Positions 45,959 through 53,856 of a DNA stretch of 64,000 bases are shown piece after piece (position 1 is the first letter of the stretch; the number at the start of each line of letters is the position of its first letter). The notes under the pieces were generated by a model that made no database searches, was not told the origin of the DNA, and saw only the letters and a program-made list of their open reading frames with translations. Made by a program: the position numbers and the translations under genes. Location: the NCBI RefSeq assembly GCF_003347205.1, contig NZ_QQBJ01000010.1, forward strand, positions 62,001 through 126,000, given 5' to 3'. This stretch comes from Mycolicibacterium moriokaense (GTDB lineage Bacteria > Actinomycetota > Actinomycetes > Mycobacteriales > Mycobacteriaceae).

Positions 45959-46480
45959 CTACAGGTACTGCCCGGTCCCGGGACCCGCGGGCCCGCCGCG
46001 CTGTCCGGGAGCGCTGATGCCGGGCGGCAGCGCGCCCTGGCGCATCTGCTCGAGCTGTTGACGAGCCGCCATCTGCTGGGCGAAGAGTGCGGTCTGGATG
46101 CCGTGGAACAGCCCCTCCAGCCAGCCCACCAGCTGTGCCTGCGCGATCCGCAGCTCGGCGTCGGAGGGCACCCCGTCCTCGGAGAACGGCAGCGTCAGCC
46201 GCTCCAGCTCGTCGCGCAACTCGGGCGCGAGCCCGTCCTCCAGCTCCTGGATGCTGGTCTTGTGGATCTCGCGGAGCCGGTTGCGGCTGGCGTCGTCGAG
46301 CGGCGCTGCGCGCACCTCTTCCAGCAGCTGCTTGATCATCGTGCCGATGCGCATCACCTTGGCGGGCTGCTCGACGAGATCGGTCAGCGACTTGCCGTCG
46401 GTCTCCTCGTCGGGCGCCGCAATCGGCCCGTCGCCGCCGATGATTTCGATGTTGTCGTCGTCGTCGGTGTTGGTAGTCAT
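45959..46480 (-). CDS. bpa: ATP-independent proteasome activator Bpa (PafE)
   Basis: Ring-forming activator of the mycobacterial 20S proteasome that opens the gate without ATP. The 173-residue protein has an acidic disordered N-terminus (NTDDDDNIEIIGGDG), a long helical core and a Gly/Pro-rich tail ending in GQYL, the gate-opening motif known from Rv3780. The start is ATG 46480. It sits between the DUF6541 membrane gene (28 nt) and wzt (7 nt), so it probably shares the galactan-export transcript although its biochemical role is different. Confidence 0.94.
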   Translation of the reverse strand: MTTNTDDDDNIEIIGGDGPIAAPDEETDGKSLTDLVEQPAKVMRIGTMIKQLLEEVRAAPLDDASRNRLREIHKTSIQELEDGLAPELRDELERLTLPFSEDGVPSDAELRIAQAQLVGWLEGLFHGIQTALFAQQMAARQQLEQMRQGALPPGISAPGQRGGPAGPGTGQYL

Positions 46481-46508
46481 CCGTCTAGAAAACCCTGTAT
46501 TCCGCTCG

Positions 46509-48461
46509 TTAATCTTTTCCCCGCCATTCGTAGATGCGGGACTCGCCGTTGTCGTAGATCTTCTCCCACGACCGTGACTTATCTAGCGACACTAGACCGT
46601 CGGGCATCGCGAACTTCAACACCACTGGTGTGCTGGTCAGCACGTACCGGATATTGAGCGCCTTCACAGCCTCCGCGACGCGTGGGTCGGTGTCGGCGTC
46701 GTCGGCGTAGGCCCAGAAGATGAACCGGTTATAGCCGGGCCCCTGCTGCACCGGATAGTCGTAGTGGGTCCACAGCGGATGCAGGCCCGCGACCGCATAC
46801 ATCCAGGCTGTGCCGTCGGTGTTGGCGTTGCCGATCAGGGTGTCGCGGGCGTCGGGCAGCGTCGCCAGATAGGCGAACGCCTCCAGATCCTTGGCGTCGA
46901 TGATCACCGAGTCGTACTTTTCGCCGAACAGGAATCGGCCCCGCGGCAGATAGCAGATGCCGATCACGGCGGTGACGACCACCAGCACTGCCGCGGTCAC
47001 TCGGTACCAGAGCGACGCGCCGGCTGCGTGAGTGCCCGCGACCGCGCGGATCCCGCGCACGGCGGTGGCGGCCGCAACGAACAGCCCGACGCCGGCCGCG
47101 GCCGTCAGCAGCATCGCCACCACGGCCGACAGCCGTCGCGGATCGCTGTAGAACAGGTCGCTGAACTTGCCGGTGAGCGCCCCGAACGGGCCGCCGAACG
47201 GCGCCGACGAATGCACGATGCAGACCACCAGCCCGAACCAGACCACCAGCGGCCACCAGATCCGCTTGTAGAGCAACACCAGCCCGCCGATGCCCGCCAG
47301 CACGATCAACGTCCACTGGATGGGGAAGTCGTTGAGGTGACGGGTGTGCTGAACCAGCGCGTCGATCAACCCGCGCCTCTTGCCCTCGTGGGTGACGAAC
47401 GCGTGACCCTCGATGATCTCGGCCTGCTGCAGCACGCCGACGAACTGCGGCAGCAGCAGGCAGACCGTCGGCACCGCGATGAGCACCAGCGCGATGAAGT
47501 CCGACAGCCTGCCCCGCACCGGATGCCACAGCGCGTCGACCAGCCACCAGGCGACGACGAACAGCACGGTCACCACGCCGCCGGTGATGTGCACCGAGAA
47601 CACCCCGAGCAGCGCGAGCACCGCCAGCGGGATGCGGTCCCGATGGGCCACCGCGGACATCACCAGCGCCATGGTCGGCACCGCGATGCCGTAGGCGGCC
47701 ATGTTGGGCATCGACGCGGTGTCGAACTCGACGTAGGGGATCGCGGTGAACGACGCCGAAAGCGCCGCGGCGGTCGCGGCCGCGCCCGCCGTCTGCCACT
47801 CGCCGAACCGGTGCCGCAGCAGTTTCCAGGTCAGGATCGCGCCGCTGACCGGGAACAGCCAGACGGCGGCCGCCAGCGAGTTCAGCGTGTAGGCGGAGGT
47901 CGGCGCGTTACCGGTGAGTTGGCTGAACACCGAGGCGACGGCGTGAAACGTCGACGGGTAGTACAACGCGTCGTGGGTTTCGACGTTGCGCAGTTCGCCC
48001 ATGTGCGTCGGCGAGGCCTGCCCGGTGTCGAGGATGAACCGCACGGTGTTGGCATGCCAGACGGAGTCCCAGTTGCTCGGTATCGACTGCCAGTGCGGCA
48101 GCCCGAGCACCGCCGCCGTCCCGATCAGCAGCGCGCCGATCAGCACGCCCGCGGCGACGATGAGCGCGGGGCCTCGGGAGGGCGCCAGCGTCTCCGCGGC
48201 GCGGTCGCGGTACCGGTTCAGCAATCTGGGCAAAGCGGCTGCGGCGGCGGTGACGACGGCCAGGGCAAAGAGTGCCGTCCACGCATTCCACGGAACGCCG
48301 AGGGCGCCGAACGGCACAATGGCCAGTGCGACAACGCCGTACGTCAGTGCGGGCCCGACGGCGACCGCGAGCGAAAGAGGCAGCCGGGCCGCCAGCGCGA
48401 CCATGGCTCCCGGTGCTACCAGCACCAACACCGCTAGTAGCACTCCGAGGGCCAAGCTCAC
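46509..48461 (-). CDS. DUF6541 GT-C-like membrane protein (Rv3779 type)
   Basis: Polytopic membrane protein of about 650 residues with roughly a dozen hydrophobic helices and a soluble C-terminal domain. It matches Rv3779, described as a membrane glycosyltransferase with links to polyprenyl-phosphate mannose or galactosamine chemistry; the activity here is an inference. The sequence [18 protein letters not shown] resembles the acidic first loop of GT-C enzymes. I use GTG 48461, since the frame upstream has no family similarity; a weak -10-like CATACT lies 6 nt before it. It diverges from the aminotransferase-fold gene at 48573. Confidence 0.85.
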   Translation of the reverse strand: MSLALGVLLAVLVLVAPGAMVALAARLPLSLAVAVGPALTYGVVALAIVPFGALGVPWNAWTALFALAVVTAAAAALPRLLNRYRDRAAETLAPSRGPALIVAAGVLIGALLIGTAAVLGLPHWQSIPSNWDSVWHANTVRFILDTGQASPTHMGELRNVETHDALYYPSTFHAVASVFSQLTGNAPTSAYTLNSLAAAVWLFPVSGAILTWKLLRHRFGEWQTAGAAATAAALSASFTAIPYVEFDTASMPNMAAYGIAVPTMALVMSAVAHRDRIPLAVLALLGVFSVHITGGVVTVLFVVAWWLVDALWHPVRGRLSDFIALVLIAVPTVCLLLPQFVGVLQQAEIIEGHAFVTHEGKRRGLIDALVQHTRHLNDFPIQWTLIVLAGIGGLVLLYKRIWWPLVVWFGLVVCIVHSSAPFGGPFGALTGKFSDLFYSDPRRLSAVVAMLLTAAAGVGLFVAAATAVRGIRAVAGTHAAGASLWYRVTAAVLVVVTAVIGICYLPRGRFLFGEKYDSVIIDAKDLEAFAYLATLPDARDTLIGNANTDGTAWMYAVAGLHPLWTHYDYPVQQGPGYNRFIFWAYADDADTDPRVAEAVKALNIRYVLTSTPVVLKFAMPDGLVSLDKSRSWEKIYDNGESRIYEWRGKD

Positions 48462-48572
48462 TGCACTAGTATGGCTGCCCAGGTGACCCGGTCCGGCAAT
48501 GCCCAGGTGGGGTTGGGGACCCTTCAAACGCGTTCGGTTTGTGGACTTCACAGACTCTTTAAGGTGGCTGGC

Positions 48573-49769
48573 ATGGCTTACGACGTCGCCCGGGTGCGCG
48601 GTCTGCATCCATCTCTGGGCGACGGTTGGGTGCATCTCGACGCCCAGAACGGCATGCTGCTGCCCGACTCCGTTGCCAGGACCGTCTCGACGGCGTTCCG
48701 CAACTCGATGACGACGGCATCCGGTCCGCACCCTTCCGCGCAACGCAGTGCGGCGGCACTCGATGCCGCGCGCGAGGCCGTCGCGGACCTGCTGAACGCC
48801 GATCCGCGAGGTGTGGTGTTGGGGGCCGACCGTGCCATCCTGCTCAACTCGCTGGCCGACGCTTCGTCGTCCCGCATCGGGTTGGGCTATGAGACCGTCG
48901 TGACCCGGCTGGACGACGAGGCAAACATCGCGCCGTGGCTGCGCGCGGCGAATAGGTATGGCGCCAAGGTGAAGTGGGCCGAGGTCGACATCGAAACCGG
49001 CGAGCTGCCCAACTGGCAGTGGGAGAACCTGATCTCGGAGGCGACCCGCCTCGTCGCGATCACCTCTGCCTCGGCGACGCTGGGCACCGTCACCGACCTG
49101 CGCGCCGCGACCAAGCTGATGCACGTCGACGGCGGTCTGGTGATCGTCGATCACTCGGCGGCCGCGCCGTACCGCCTCATCGACATCGACGAGATCGACG
49201 CGGACGTGATCGCGGTGAACGCACTCGCCTGGGGTGGCCCGCCCGTCGGCGCCCTCGTTTTCCGCGACCCCGACGTGATCGGCTCGTTCGGCTCGATCGC
49301 GCTGAACCCGGACGCGGTGGGCGCTGAGCGGCTGGAGATCGGGGCACACCAGTACCCGCTGCTGGCCGGCTTGGTGGCGAGCATCGAATACCTTGCCTCG
49401 CTTGACGAAACCGCGAAGGGCACACGGCGCGACCGGCTGGCCGTGTCGATGGGCTCGGCCGGTGCCTATCTGACGAGGCTGTTCGATTATCTGCTGGCGT
49501 CGCTGCGCTCGCTGCCCCTGGTCATGGTCATCGGCAGGCCCGAGACGGCGATCCCGGTGCTGAGCTTCGTGGTCAGGGAAGTGCCCGCCGACCGGGTGGT
49601 GCAGCGGCTGGCGGACAACGGCGTGCTCGCGATCGCGAACGCGGGTTCACGGGTGCTCGACGTGATCGGCGTCAACGACATCGGCGGGGCCGTCACCATC
49701 GGCCTCGCGCACTACTCCACGACGGCCGAGGTCGACCAGTTGATTCGCGCGCTGGCCTCCCTCGGCTGA
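48573..49769 (+). CDS. Class V aminotransferase-fold protein lacking the PLP lysine (Rv3778c type)
   Basis: The 398-residue protein has the cysteine desulfurase/class V fold: small-domain start [31 protein letters not shown], and IVDHSAAAP. Where the family places the PLP-binding lysine (SxHK before a GP loop), it reads [16 protein letters not shown], with tryptophan 220 near the lysine position and no lysine nearby. Rv3778c, as I recall it, shows the same change. It may therefore not be a normal PLP enzyme. ATG 48573 is preceded by AAGGTGG at good spacing; an upstream ATG at 48471 has no such support. It converges with the quinone oxidoreductase gene with a 4-nt gap. Confidence 0.85.
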   Translation: MAYDVARVRGLHPSLGDGWVHLDAQNGMLLPDSVARTVSTAFRNSMTTASGPHPSAQRSAAALDAAREAVADLLNADPRGVVLGADRAILLNSLADASSSRIGLGYETVVTRLDDEANIAPWLRAANRYGAKVKWAEVDIETGELPNWQWENLISEATRLVAITSASATLGTVTDLRAATKLMHVDGGLVIVDHSAAAPYRLIDIDEIDADVIAVNALAWGGPPVGALVFRDPDVIGSFGSIALNPDAVGAERLEIGAHQYPLLAGLVASIEYLASLDETAKGTRRDRLAVSMGSAGAYLTRLFDYLLASLRSLPLVMVIGRPETAIPVLSFVVREVPADRVVQRLADNGVLAIANAGSRVLDVIGVNDIGGAVTIGLAHYSTTAEVDQLIRALASLG

Positions 49770-49773
49770 CCGG

Positions 49774-50757
49774 CTAATCGCCGACCCGCAGAAGCACCTT
49801 CCCGGACACGTCGCCGGAATCGAGCAGTTCGTGCGCCGCGGCGGCCTGCTCGATCGGGAACTCCGCGCCGACCACCGGGTGCACCCGCCCGTCGGCGACC
49901 ATCGGCCAGACGTTGTCGACCACGTCGGCGACGATGGCGCTCTTGCCCGCGGGCCCCTCAGCGGGACGCGCCCGCAGCGTCGTGCCGATCACCCCGGCCC
50001 GCTTGCCCAACAGCTTGGCCACGTTCAGTTCGGCCTTGATGCCGCCCTGCATGCCGATGATGACGATCCGGCCGTCGGACGCCAGGGCGTCGACATTGCG
50101 ATCGAGGTAGGAGGCGCCCATGATGTCGAGGATCACGTCGGCTCCGGCGCCGTCGGTCGCCTCCCGCAGCCTCTCGACGAAGTCCTCGTCCCGGTAGTTG
50201 ATCAGGATCTCGGCGCCGAGTTCCTTGCACAGTTCGAGCTTCGACGACGAACCCGCCGTCACCGCGACCCGGCAGTCGAGCGCCCGCGCAACCTGGATGC
50301 CGTGCGTACCGATCCCGCTCGCGCCGCCGTGGAACAACACCACGTCACCGGCCGACAGCCCGGCGGTCGTGACTACGTTGGACCAGACGGTGCAGGCCAC
50401 CTCGGGCAGCGCGGCGGCATGATGGAGCGAGACGGCCTCGGGCACGGGCATGACCTGGCCTTGGGGAACCGCGACGAACTCGGCGTAGCCGCCGCCGGAC
50501 AGCAACGCGCAGACGCTTTGCCCGATTTGCCAGCGGTCGACGTGTTCGCCTACTTCGGCGATGGTCCCCGACACCTCCAGGCCCAGGATTTCGCTTGCTC
50601 CCGGCGGCGGAGGGTATTTGCCGGCGGCCTGAAGCAGGTCGGCGCGATTGATGCCGGCGGCGCTAACCTTCACCACGACCTCACCTGCAGCGGGGGTGAC
50701 GTCGGGAACTTTTTGCCAATCCAGCCTGTCCGAGGAATGAGCCACGATCGCATGCAT
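49774..50757 (-). CDS. NADPH:quinone oxidoreductase, zinc-free MDR family (Rv3777 type)
   Basis: Medium-chain dehydrogenase/reductase of the quinone oxidoreductase subgroup. It has the catalytic-domain start GEVVVKVSAAGINRADLLQ, the nucleotide-binding motif HGGASGIGTHGIQVA and the quinone reductase pattern EVACTVWSNVV. No structural or catalytic zinc cysteines are visible, as expected for this branch. At 327 residues it has the usual length. It probably reduces quinones or other enones with NADPH. The start ATG 50757 has TAGGGT 7 nt upstream. It diverges from a MarR-type regulator 58 nt away, which may control it. Confidence 0.9.
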   Translation of the reverse strand: MHAIVAHSSDRLDWQKVPDVTPAAGEVVVKVSAAGINRADLLQAAGKYPPPPGASEILGLEVSGTIAEVGEHVDRWQIGQSVCALLSGGGYAEFVAVPQGQVMPVPEAVSLHHAAALPEVACTVWSNVVTTAGLSAGDVVLFHGGASGIGTHGIQVARALDCRVAVTAGSSSKLELCKELGAEILINYRDEDFVERLREATDGAGADVILDIMGASYLDRNVDALASDGRIVIIGMQGGIKAELNVAKLLGKRAGVIGTTLRARPAEGPAGKSAIVADVVDNVWPMVADGRVHPVVGAEFPIEQAAAAHELLDSGDVSGKVLLRVGD

Positions 50758-50764
50758 CAAACAA

Positions 50765-50770
50765 ACCCTA
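50765..50770 (-). promoter_or_regulatory. Predicted -10 element of the quinone oxidoreductase gene
   Basis: On the minus strand TAGGGT lies 7 nt before the ATG at 50757. It overlaps a short dyad, CCCT-AC-AGGG (50766-50775), where a MarR repressor bound between the divergent genes could block transcription. The operator idea is inference. Confidence 0.4.
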
Positions 50771-50815
50771 CAGGGGTGTAAAAACGAGCCCTCGGCAACG
50801 AGTTTGTGTTTTACC

Positions 50816-51337
50816 ATGCCGAACATGGAGGGGATGATTGCCGGGCGTACCGCTGGTGATATGCCCGGACTGGACATCGCTGAACAGAGGTCGTGGCAAA
50901 ACTTCCTCGACTCGGCACTGCGCATGTACGCGACCCTGAACCGGTCGCTGGTCGAAATGCACCACCTGACCCTGAACGACGTCCGTCTGCTCGACATGCT
51001 CGACAAGTCCCCGACCGGCTCGGCGCGCATGGGTGATCTCGCCGAGGGACTGATGTCGCTTCCCAGCCGGGTCACCCGGCAGATTCGCAGGCTGGAGGTC
51101 CAGGGGCTGGTCCGGCGCGGCGCCAGCCCGGACGACGGCCGCGGCGTGCTGGCCAGCATCAGCGACGAAGGCCGGCTGCAGGTGCGCCAGGCGATGGTCA
51201 CCTACGGGCAGGGTGTGCGCGACAACTTCCTCGGCAAGCTGTCCCGGCCACAGATCGCGGCGATGGGTGAGAACTGTCGTCGAATCAGCGTCGGACTCAA
51301 GGGAACACCGTCGGCCGCCAAGGTCGGCCGGGTCTAG
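50816..51337 (+). CDS. MarR-family transcriptional regulator
   Basis: Winged-helix DNA-binding protein of about 173 residues. The helix-turn-helix and wing are in LTLNDVRLLDMLDKSP ... RMGDLAEGLMSLPSRVTRQI and the Asp-Asp-Gly-Arg wing sequence ASPDDGRGVL. Helices at both ends should form the dimer. The start is uncertain between ATG 50816, 50825 and 50834. GGAGGGG lies directly before the last one and is too close to be a normal ribosome site. It is divergent from the quinone oxidoreductase gene and followed by tRNA-Ser. Its ligand is unknown. Confidence 0.85.
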   Translation: MPNMEGMIAGRTAGDMPGLDIAEQRSWQNFLDSALRMYATLNRSLVEMHHLTLNDVRLLDMLDKSPTGSARMGDLAEGLMSLPSRVTRQIRRLEVQGLVRRGASPDDGRGVLASISDEGRLQVRQAMVTYGQGVRDNFLGKLSRPQIAAMGENCRRISVGLKGTPSAAKVGRV

Positions 51338-51356
51338 AACCTTTAGGCTTACGGGC

Positions 51357-51443
51357 GGTGGCGTGGCAGAGCGGCCTAATGCACTCGCCTTGAAAGCGAG
51401 AGACGGCTAACACCGTCCGGGGGTTCAAATCCCTCCGCCACCG
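51357..51443 (+). tRNA. tRNA-Ser (anticodon TGA)
   Basis: The acceptor stem GGTGGCG (51357-51363) pairs with CGCCACC (51436-51442), followed by discriminator G. The anticodon stem-loop is CTCGC-CTTGAAA-GCGAG with anticodon TGA at 51391-51393. The T-loop GTTCAAATC and the long variable arm are typical of class II tRNA-Ser. CCA is not encoded. TAGGCT at 51344-51349 is a possible -10 element. Confidence 0.95.
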
Positions 51444-52996
51444 CCGCGGTTGGTGATCGGCTCCAGATACATGGTCGCCGAGCCTGTCGACGGTGAATGC
51501 AGATACCAGTTCGGCAGACCCGGCGGGAACCCGTCGCGCGACCAGGCCAGCCGGTACTGGGCGTGGCGGGGCCGCTGGCTGCGGTCGAGCCGGGCGAAGT
51601 TGGCCTCCAACAGAACTCGCATCACCGGGCTTGCCTCGCGGATTCGCTTCTCGATCAGCGGCAGCGTGCGTCCCGGGTCCGAGAACACGTCGACCACCGA
51701 GCAGTCGCAGGCGTAGGCGACGGTGCCGATCTCAGGCGGCGACTTCACCGTGGCGTCGCCGACCAACTGGCCGATCTCCTCGCCCGCAGCCATGTACTGC
51801 TCAGGGATCGCCCAGTTGCCGAAGACCACCGGATGCGCCCACGGCACGCCGAGGCCGCGGAAAGACAGCGCCGCGCCGACAGCCAGTGCGGTGGCCACCG
51901 CGACGGGGACGCCGTGCCGGACGGCCGGGGTGCCTGTGGGCAGCGTCCTGCGGATCACCAGCGCCAGCCCGAACACCCCCGTTACGCCGAGCGCGACCGT
52001 CGGCGCCACGAAGTACCAGTGGTAGGGCGGCACCCCGAGCAGGCAGTAGGCGCCGAAGTCCGCGAGTCCGCCGAGGCCGAGTCCCGCGACCGGCCAGTGG
52101 TTCGCGGCCAACCGGCCGCGAATGCCGAGTGCCACCATCGACAGCACGGTCAGCAGCCCCACCGCCGCGGGAACAAGCGCGAGCGACAGGGGCAGCGTCG
52201 CACCCGCCTGCCACATCTTCCACAGACCGTTGGCGAACGTCGCGCCGCCGAAACTCTTCTGCAGGGTCTTGATCACCAGGGTGGTCGGAATCGCCGAGCC
52301 GAAGTGATACCAGCTGAACGCCCACCACGGCAGTGCGACGGCCAGCGCCGTCGCAGCCGCGATCCAGAAGCGCTGCCGCAGCGCCGGGGTGGCCAGGTAC
52401 ACCACGGCGACGATGATGGCCATGTCCGGCCTGGTCAGCACCAGCAGCCCGGCCAGCAGCCCGAAGCCGAATCGGCGGCCGTGCACGGCCTGCGCGGTCA
52501 TCCCGGTGAGAAACGCGGCGATGGGCACCACCTCCAACCCGATCGCCGAGTTGACGAACGGGTTGGCGAACACGACGGCCAGCACGGCCAGCGACCACGC
52601 CGCCGAGACGTCGATCCGGCGGGCGATCTGGGCCGCCCACACGGCCATCGCCGCCGAAAGTGCCACGGTCAGGATGGCGAGGCCGACGACAGGCCGAAGC
52701 GCACCGGTCACGCTGCTGATCCAGGTCGCCAGCGCCAGCAGCATCACGTTCAGCGGCGAGGTCGCGGTGTTGGACTCCTCTGTCGGGATCATCCCCCAGT
52801 GCAGGTGCTCGGCGACGTTTCGGGCGTAGCTGAGCGTGATGTAGGCGTCGTCGATCAGACCGCGGTGCGCGAGAAACATGACGAGCACTCCGACCAGCGC
52901 GCCGGGAACCGCCCAGCGCAACTCGCCCGCGCGGCGGTTGGGCTCGGCCAGCGCCGCGTCCACGCTGGGCGCGTCCAGCTTGTCGGTCGTGGCCAT
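51425..52996 (-). CDS. GT-C-like membrane glycosyltransferase, AftB-related layout
   Basis: Polytopic membrane protein of 523 residues with roughly ten helices and a soluble C-terminal end. The first loop GLIDDAYITLSYARNVAEH ... TEESNTATSPLNV resembles the catalytic loop of AftB (WIADDGLIVLRTVRN ... ERVESNTSTLW), with a conserved Asp-Asp pair. I therefore infer a polyprenyl-phosphate-sugar-dependent transferase; donor and acceptor are unknown. The 3' end runs 19 nt into the tRNA-Ser gene on the other strand, and the last residues (GGGGGI) are encoded by the complement of the tRNA 3' end. The ATG start has TAAGAT 7 nt upstream. Confidence 0.8.
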   Translation of the reverse strand: MATTDKLDAPSVDAALAEPNRRAGELRWAVPGALVGVLVMFLAHRGLIDDAYITLSYARNVAEHLHWGMIPTEESNTATSPLNVMLLALATWISSVTGALRPVVGLAILTVALSAAMAVWAAQIARRIDVSAAWSLAVLAVVFANPFVNSAIGLEVVPIAAFLTGMTAQAVHGRRFGFGLLAGLLVLTRPDMAIIVAVVYLATPALRQRFWIAAATALAVALPWWAFSWYHFGSAIPTTLVIKTLQKSFGGATFANGLWKMWQAGATLPLSLALVPAAVGLLTVLSMVALGIRGRLAANHWPVAGLGLGGLADFGAYCLLGVPPYHWYFVAPTVALGVTGVFGLALVIRRTLPTGTPAVRHGVPVAVATALAVGAALSFRGLGVPWAHPVVFGNWAIPEQYMAAGEEIGQLVGDATVKSPPEIGTVAYACDCSVVDVFSDPGRTLPLIEKRIREASPVMRVLLEANFARLDRSQRPRHAQYRLAWSRDGFPPGLPNWYLHSPSTGSATMYLEPITNRGGGGGI

Positions 52997-53003
52997 CGCG
53001 GGG

Positions 53004-53009
53004 ATCTTA
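53004..53009 (-). promoter_or_regulatory. Predicted -10 element of the GT-C gene
   Basis: On the minus strand TAAGAT lies 7 nt before the ATG at 52996. The -10 box of the divergent methyltransferase gene begins only 11 nt away, so the two RNA polymerase sites must overlap. Confidence 0.5.
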
Positions 53010-53020
53010 TGGTGTCGCGT

Positions 53021-53026
53021 TACGGT
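53021..53026 (+). promoter_or_regulatory. Predicted -10 element of the methyltransferase gene
   Basis: TACGGT lies 6 nt before the ATG at 53033 with no ribosome site between, which predicts a leaderless transcript. Confidence 0.5.
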
Positions 53027-53032
53027 TGTCCC

Positions 53033-53842
53033 ATGCTCGACCGGTTCAAGGTGGCGGCCCGGGAGAAGCTGCAACGGGCGATCGCCGACGTTGTGGCCGC
53101 CGAGCACGCCCGATCGCGGCAGGAGTCTGCCGACCAGCACGCCGAGTTGATCGCCACGCTGAACCAGGTCGACGAGTCGGTCCGCGCGGTGGTCACCAGG
53201 ATCGCGGACACCGAATACCGTGCCCGACGGGATCTTTCGTACGCCCAGGATGCCCAGGCGGCAAGGGAGAGTGCGGACTTCCTGCTGCAACACATGCCCA
53301 AGTCCAAGGTGTTCTGGGAGCCGCCGGACACGCTGCGCTTCGCGCTGGGCGAGATCAAGGGGCCCGGGCTGGCGCTGGAGTTCGGCGTCGCGACCGGGGC
53401 CACGCTGAAGATCATCGCCGACACCGTCTCGAGCGACCGCGCCGTCGTCGGATTCGACGTGTTCACCGGACTGCCCGAGACGTGGCGCACCGGATTTCCC
53501 GCAGGCGAGTTCGCCCAGGAGCCACCGGACATCCCCGGCGCCACAGTGGTGCCGGGCCTCTTCGACGACACCCTGCCCGCGTTCCTGGCCGACAACGATG
53601 AACCGATCGCGTTCGTCCACGTCGACTGCGACCTGTACTCATCGACGAAGACGGTGCTCGATCTGGTCGACGGCCGACTCGCCCCCGACGCGGTGCTGGT
53701 GTTCGACGAGTTCTTCAACTATCCGGGCTGGCAGGACCACGAGTATCGGGCGTGGGCCGAGTACATCACCCGCACCGGCCGGTCGTTCGAGTACCTGGCC
53801 TACACCGGCAACAACGAACAGGTCGTCGTGCGGTTGCACTGA
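53033..53842 (+). CDS. SAM-dependent methyltransferase, TylF/macrocin O-methyltransferase type
   Basis: The 269-residue protein has an N-terminal helical, charged region (about 1-90, possible coiled coil) and a Rossmann methyltransferase domain. Motif I is LALEFGVATGATLK, followed by VVGFDVFTGLPETW, VHVDCDLYSSTKTVLDL and VLVFDEFFNYPGWQ. These acidic motifs are typical of TylF-type, metal-dependent sugar O-methyltransferases. It lies between a GT-C membrane protein and a GlfT2-type transferase, which suggests methylation of a sugar in an envelope glycan; the substrate is inference. Its stop codon lies in a hairpin shared with the converging gene. Confidence 0.85.
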   Translation: MLDRFKVAAREKLQRAIADVVAAEHARSRQESADQHAELIATLNQVDESVRAVVTRIADTEYRARRDLSYAQDAQAARESADFLLQHMPKSKVFWEPPDTLRFALGEIKGPGLALEFGVATGATLKIIADTVSSDRAVVGFDVFTGLPETWRTGFPAGEFAQEPPDIPGATVVPGLFDDTLPAFLADNDEPIAFVHVDCDLYSSTKTVLDLVDGRLAPDAVLVFDEFFNYPGWQDHEYRAWAEYITRTGRSFEYLAYTGNNEQVVVRLH

Positions 53843-53856
53843 TCAACGCTGATCAG
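53839..53856. terminator. Short perfect hairpin over two converging stop codons
   Basis: CTGATCA (53839-53845), loop ACGC, then TGATCAG (53850-53856). The forward methyltransferase stop is in the left arm and the reverse glycosyltransferase stop in the right arm. The stem is only 7 bp and AT-containing, so termination strength is uncertain. Confidence 0.35.

Noticed and set aside
48471-48572. Upstream start for the aminotransferase-fold gene
   Set aside because: The extra 34 residues show no family similarity, and a good ribosome site (AAGGTGG) precedes the ATG at 48573.
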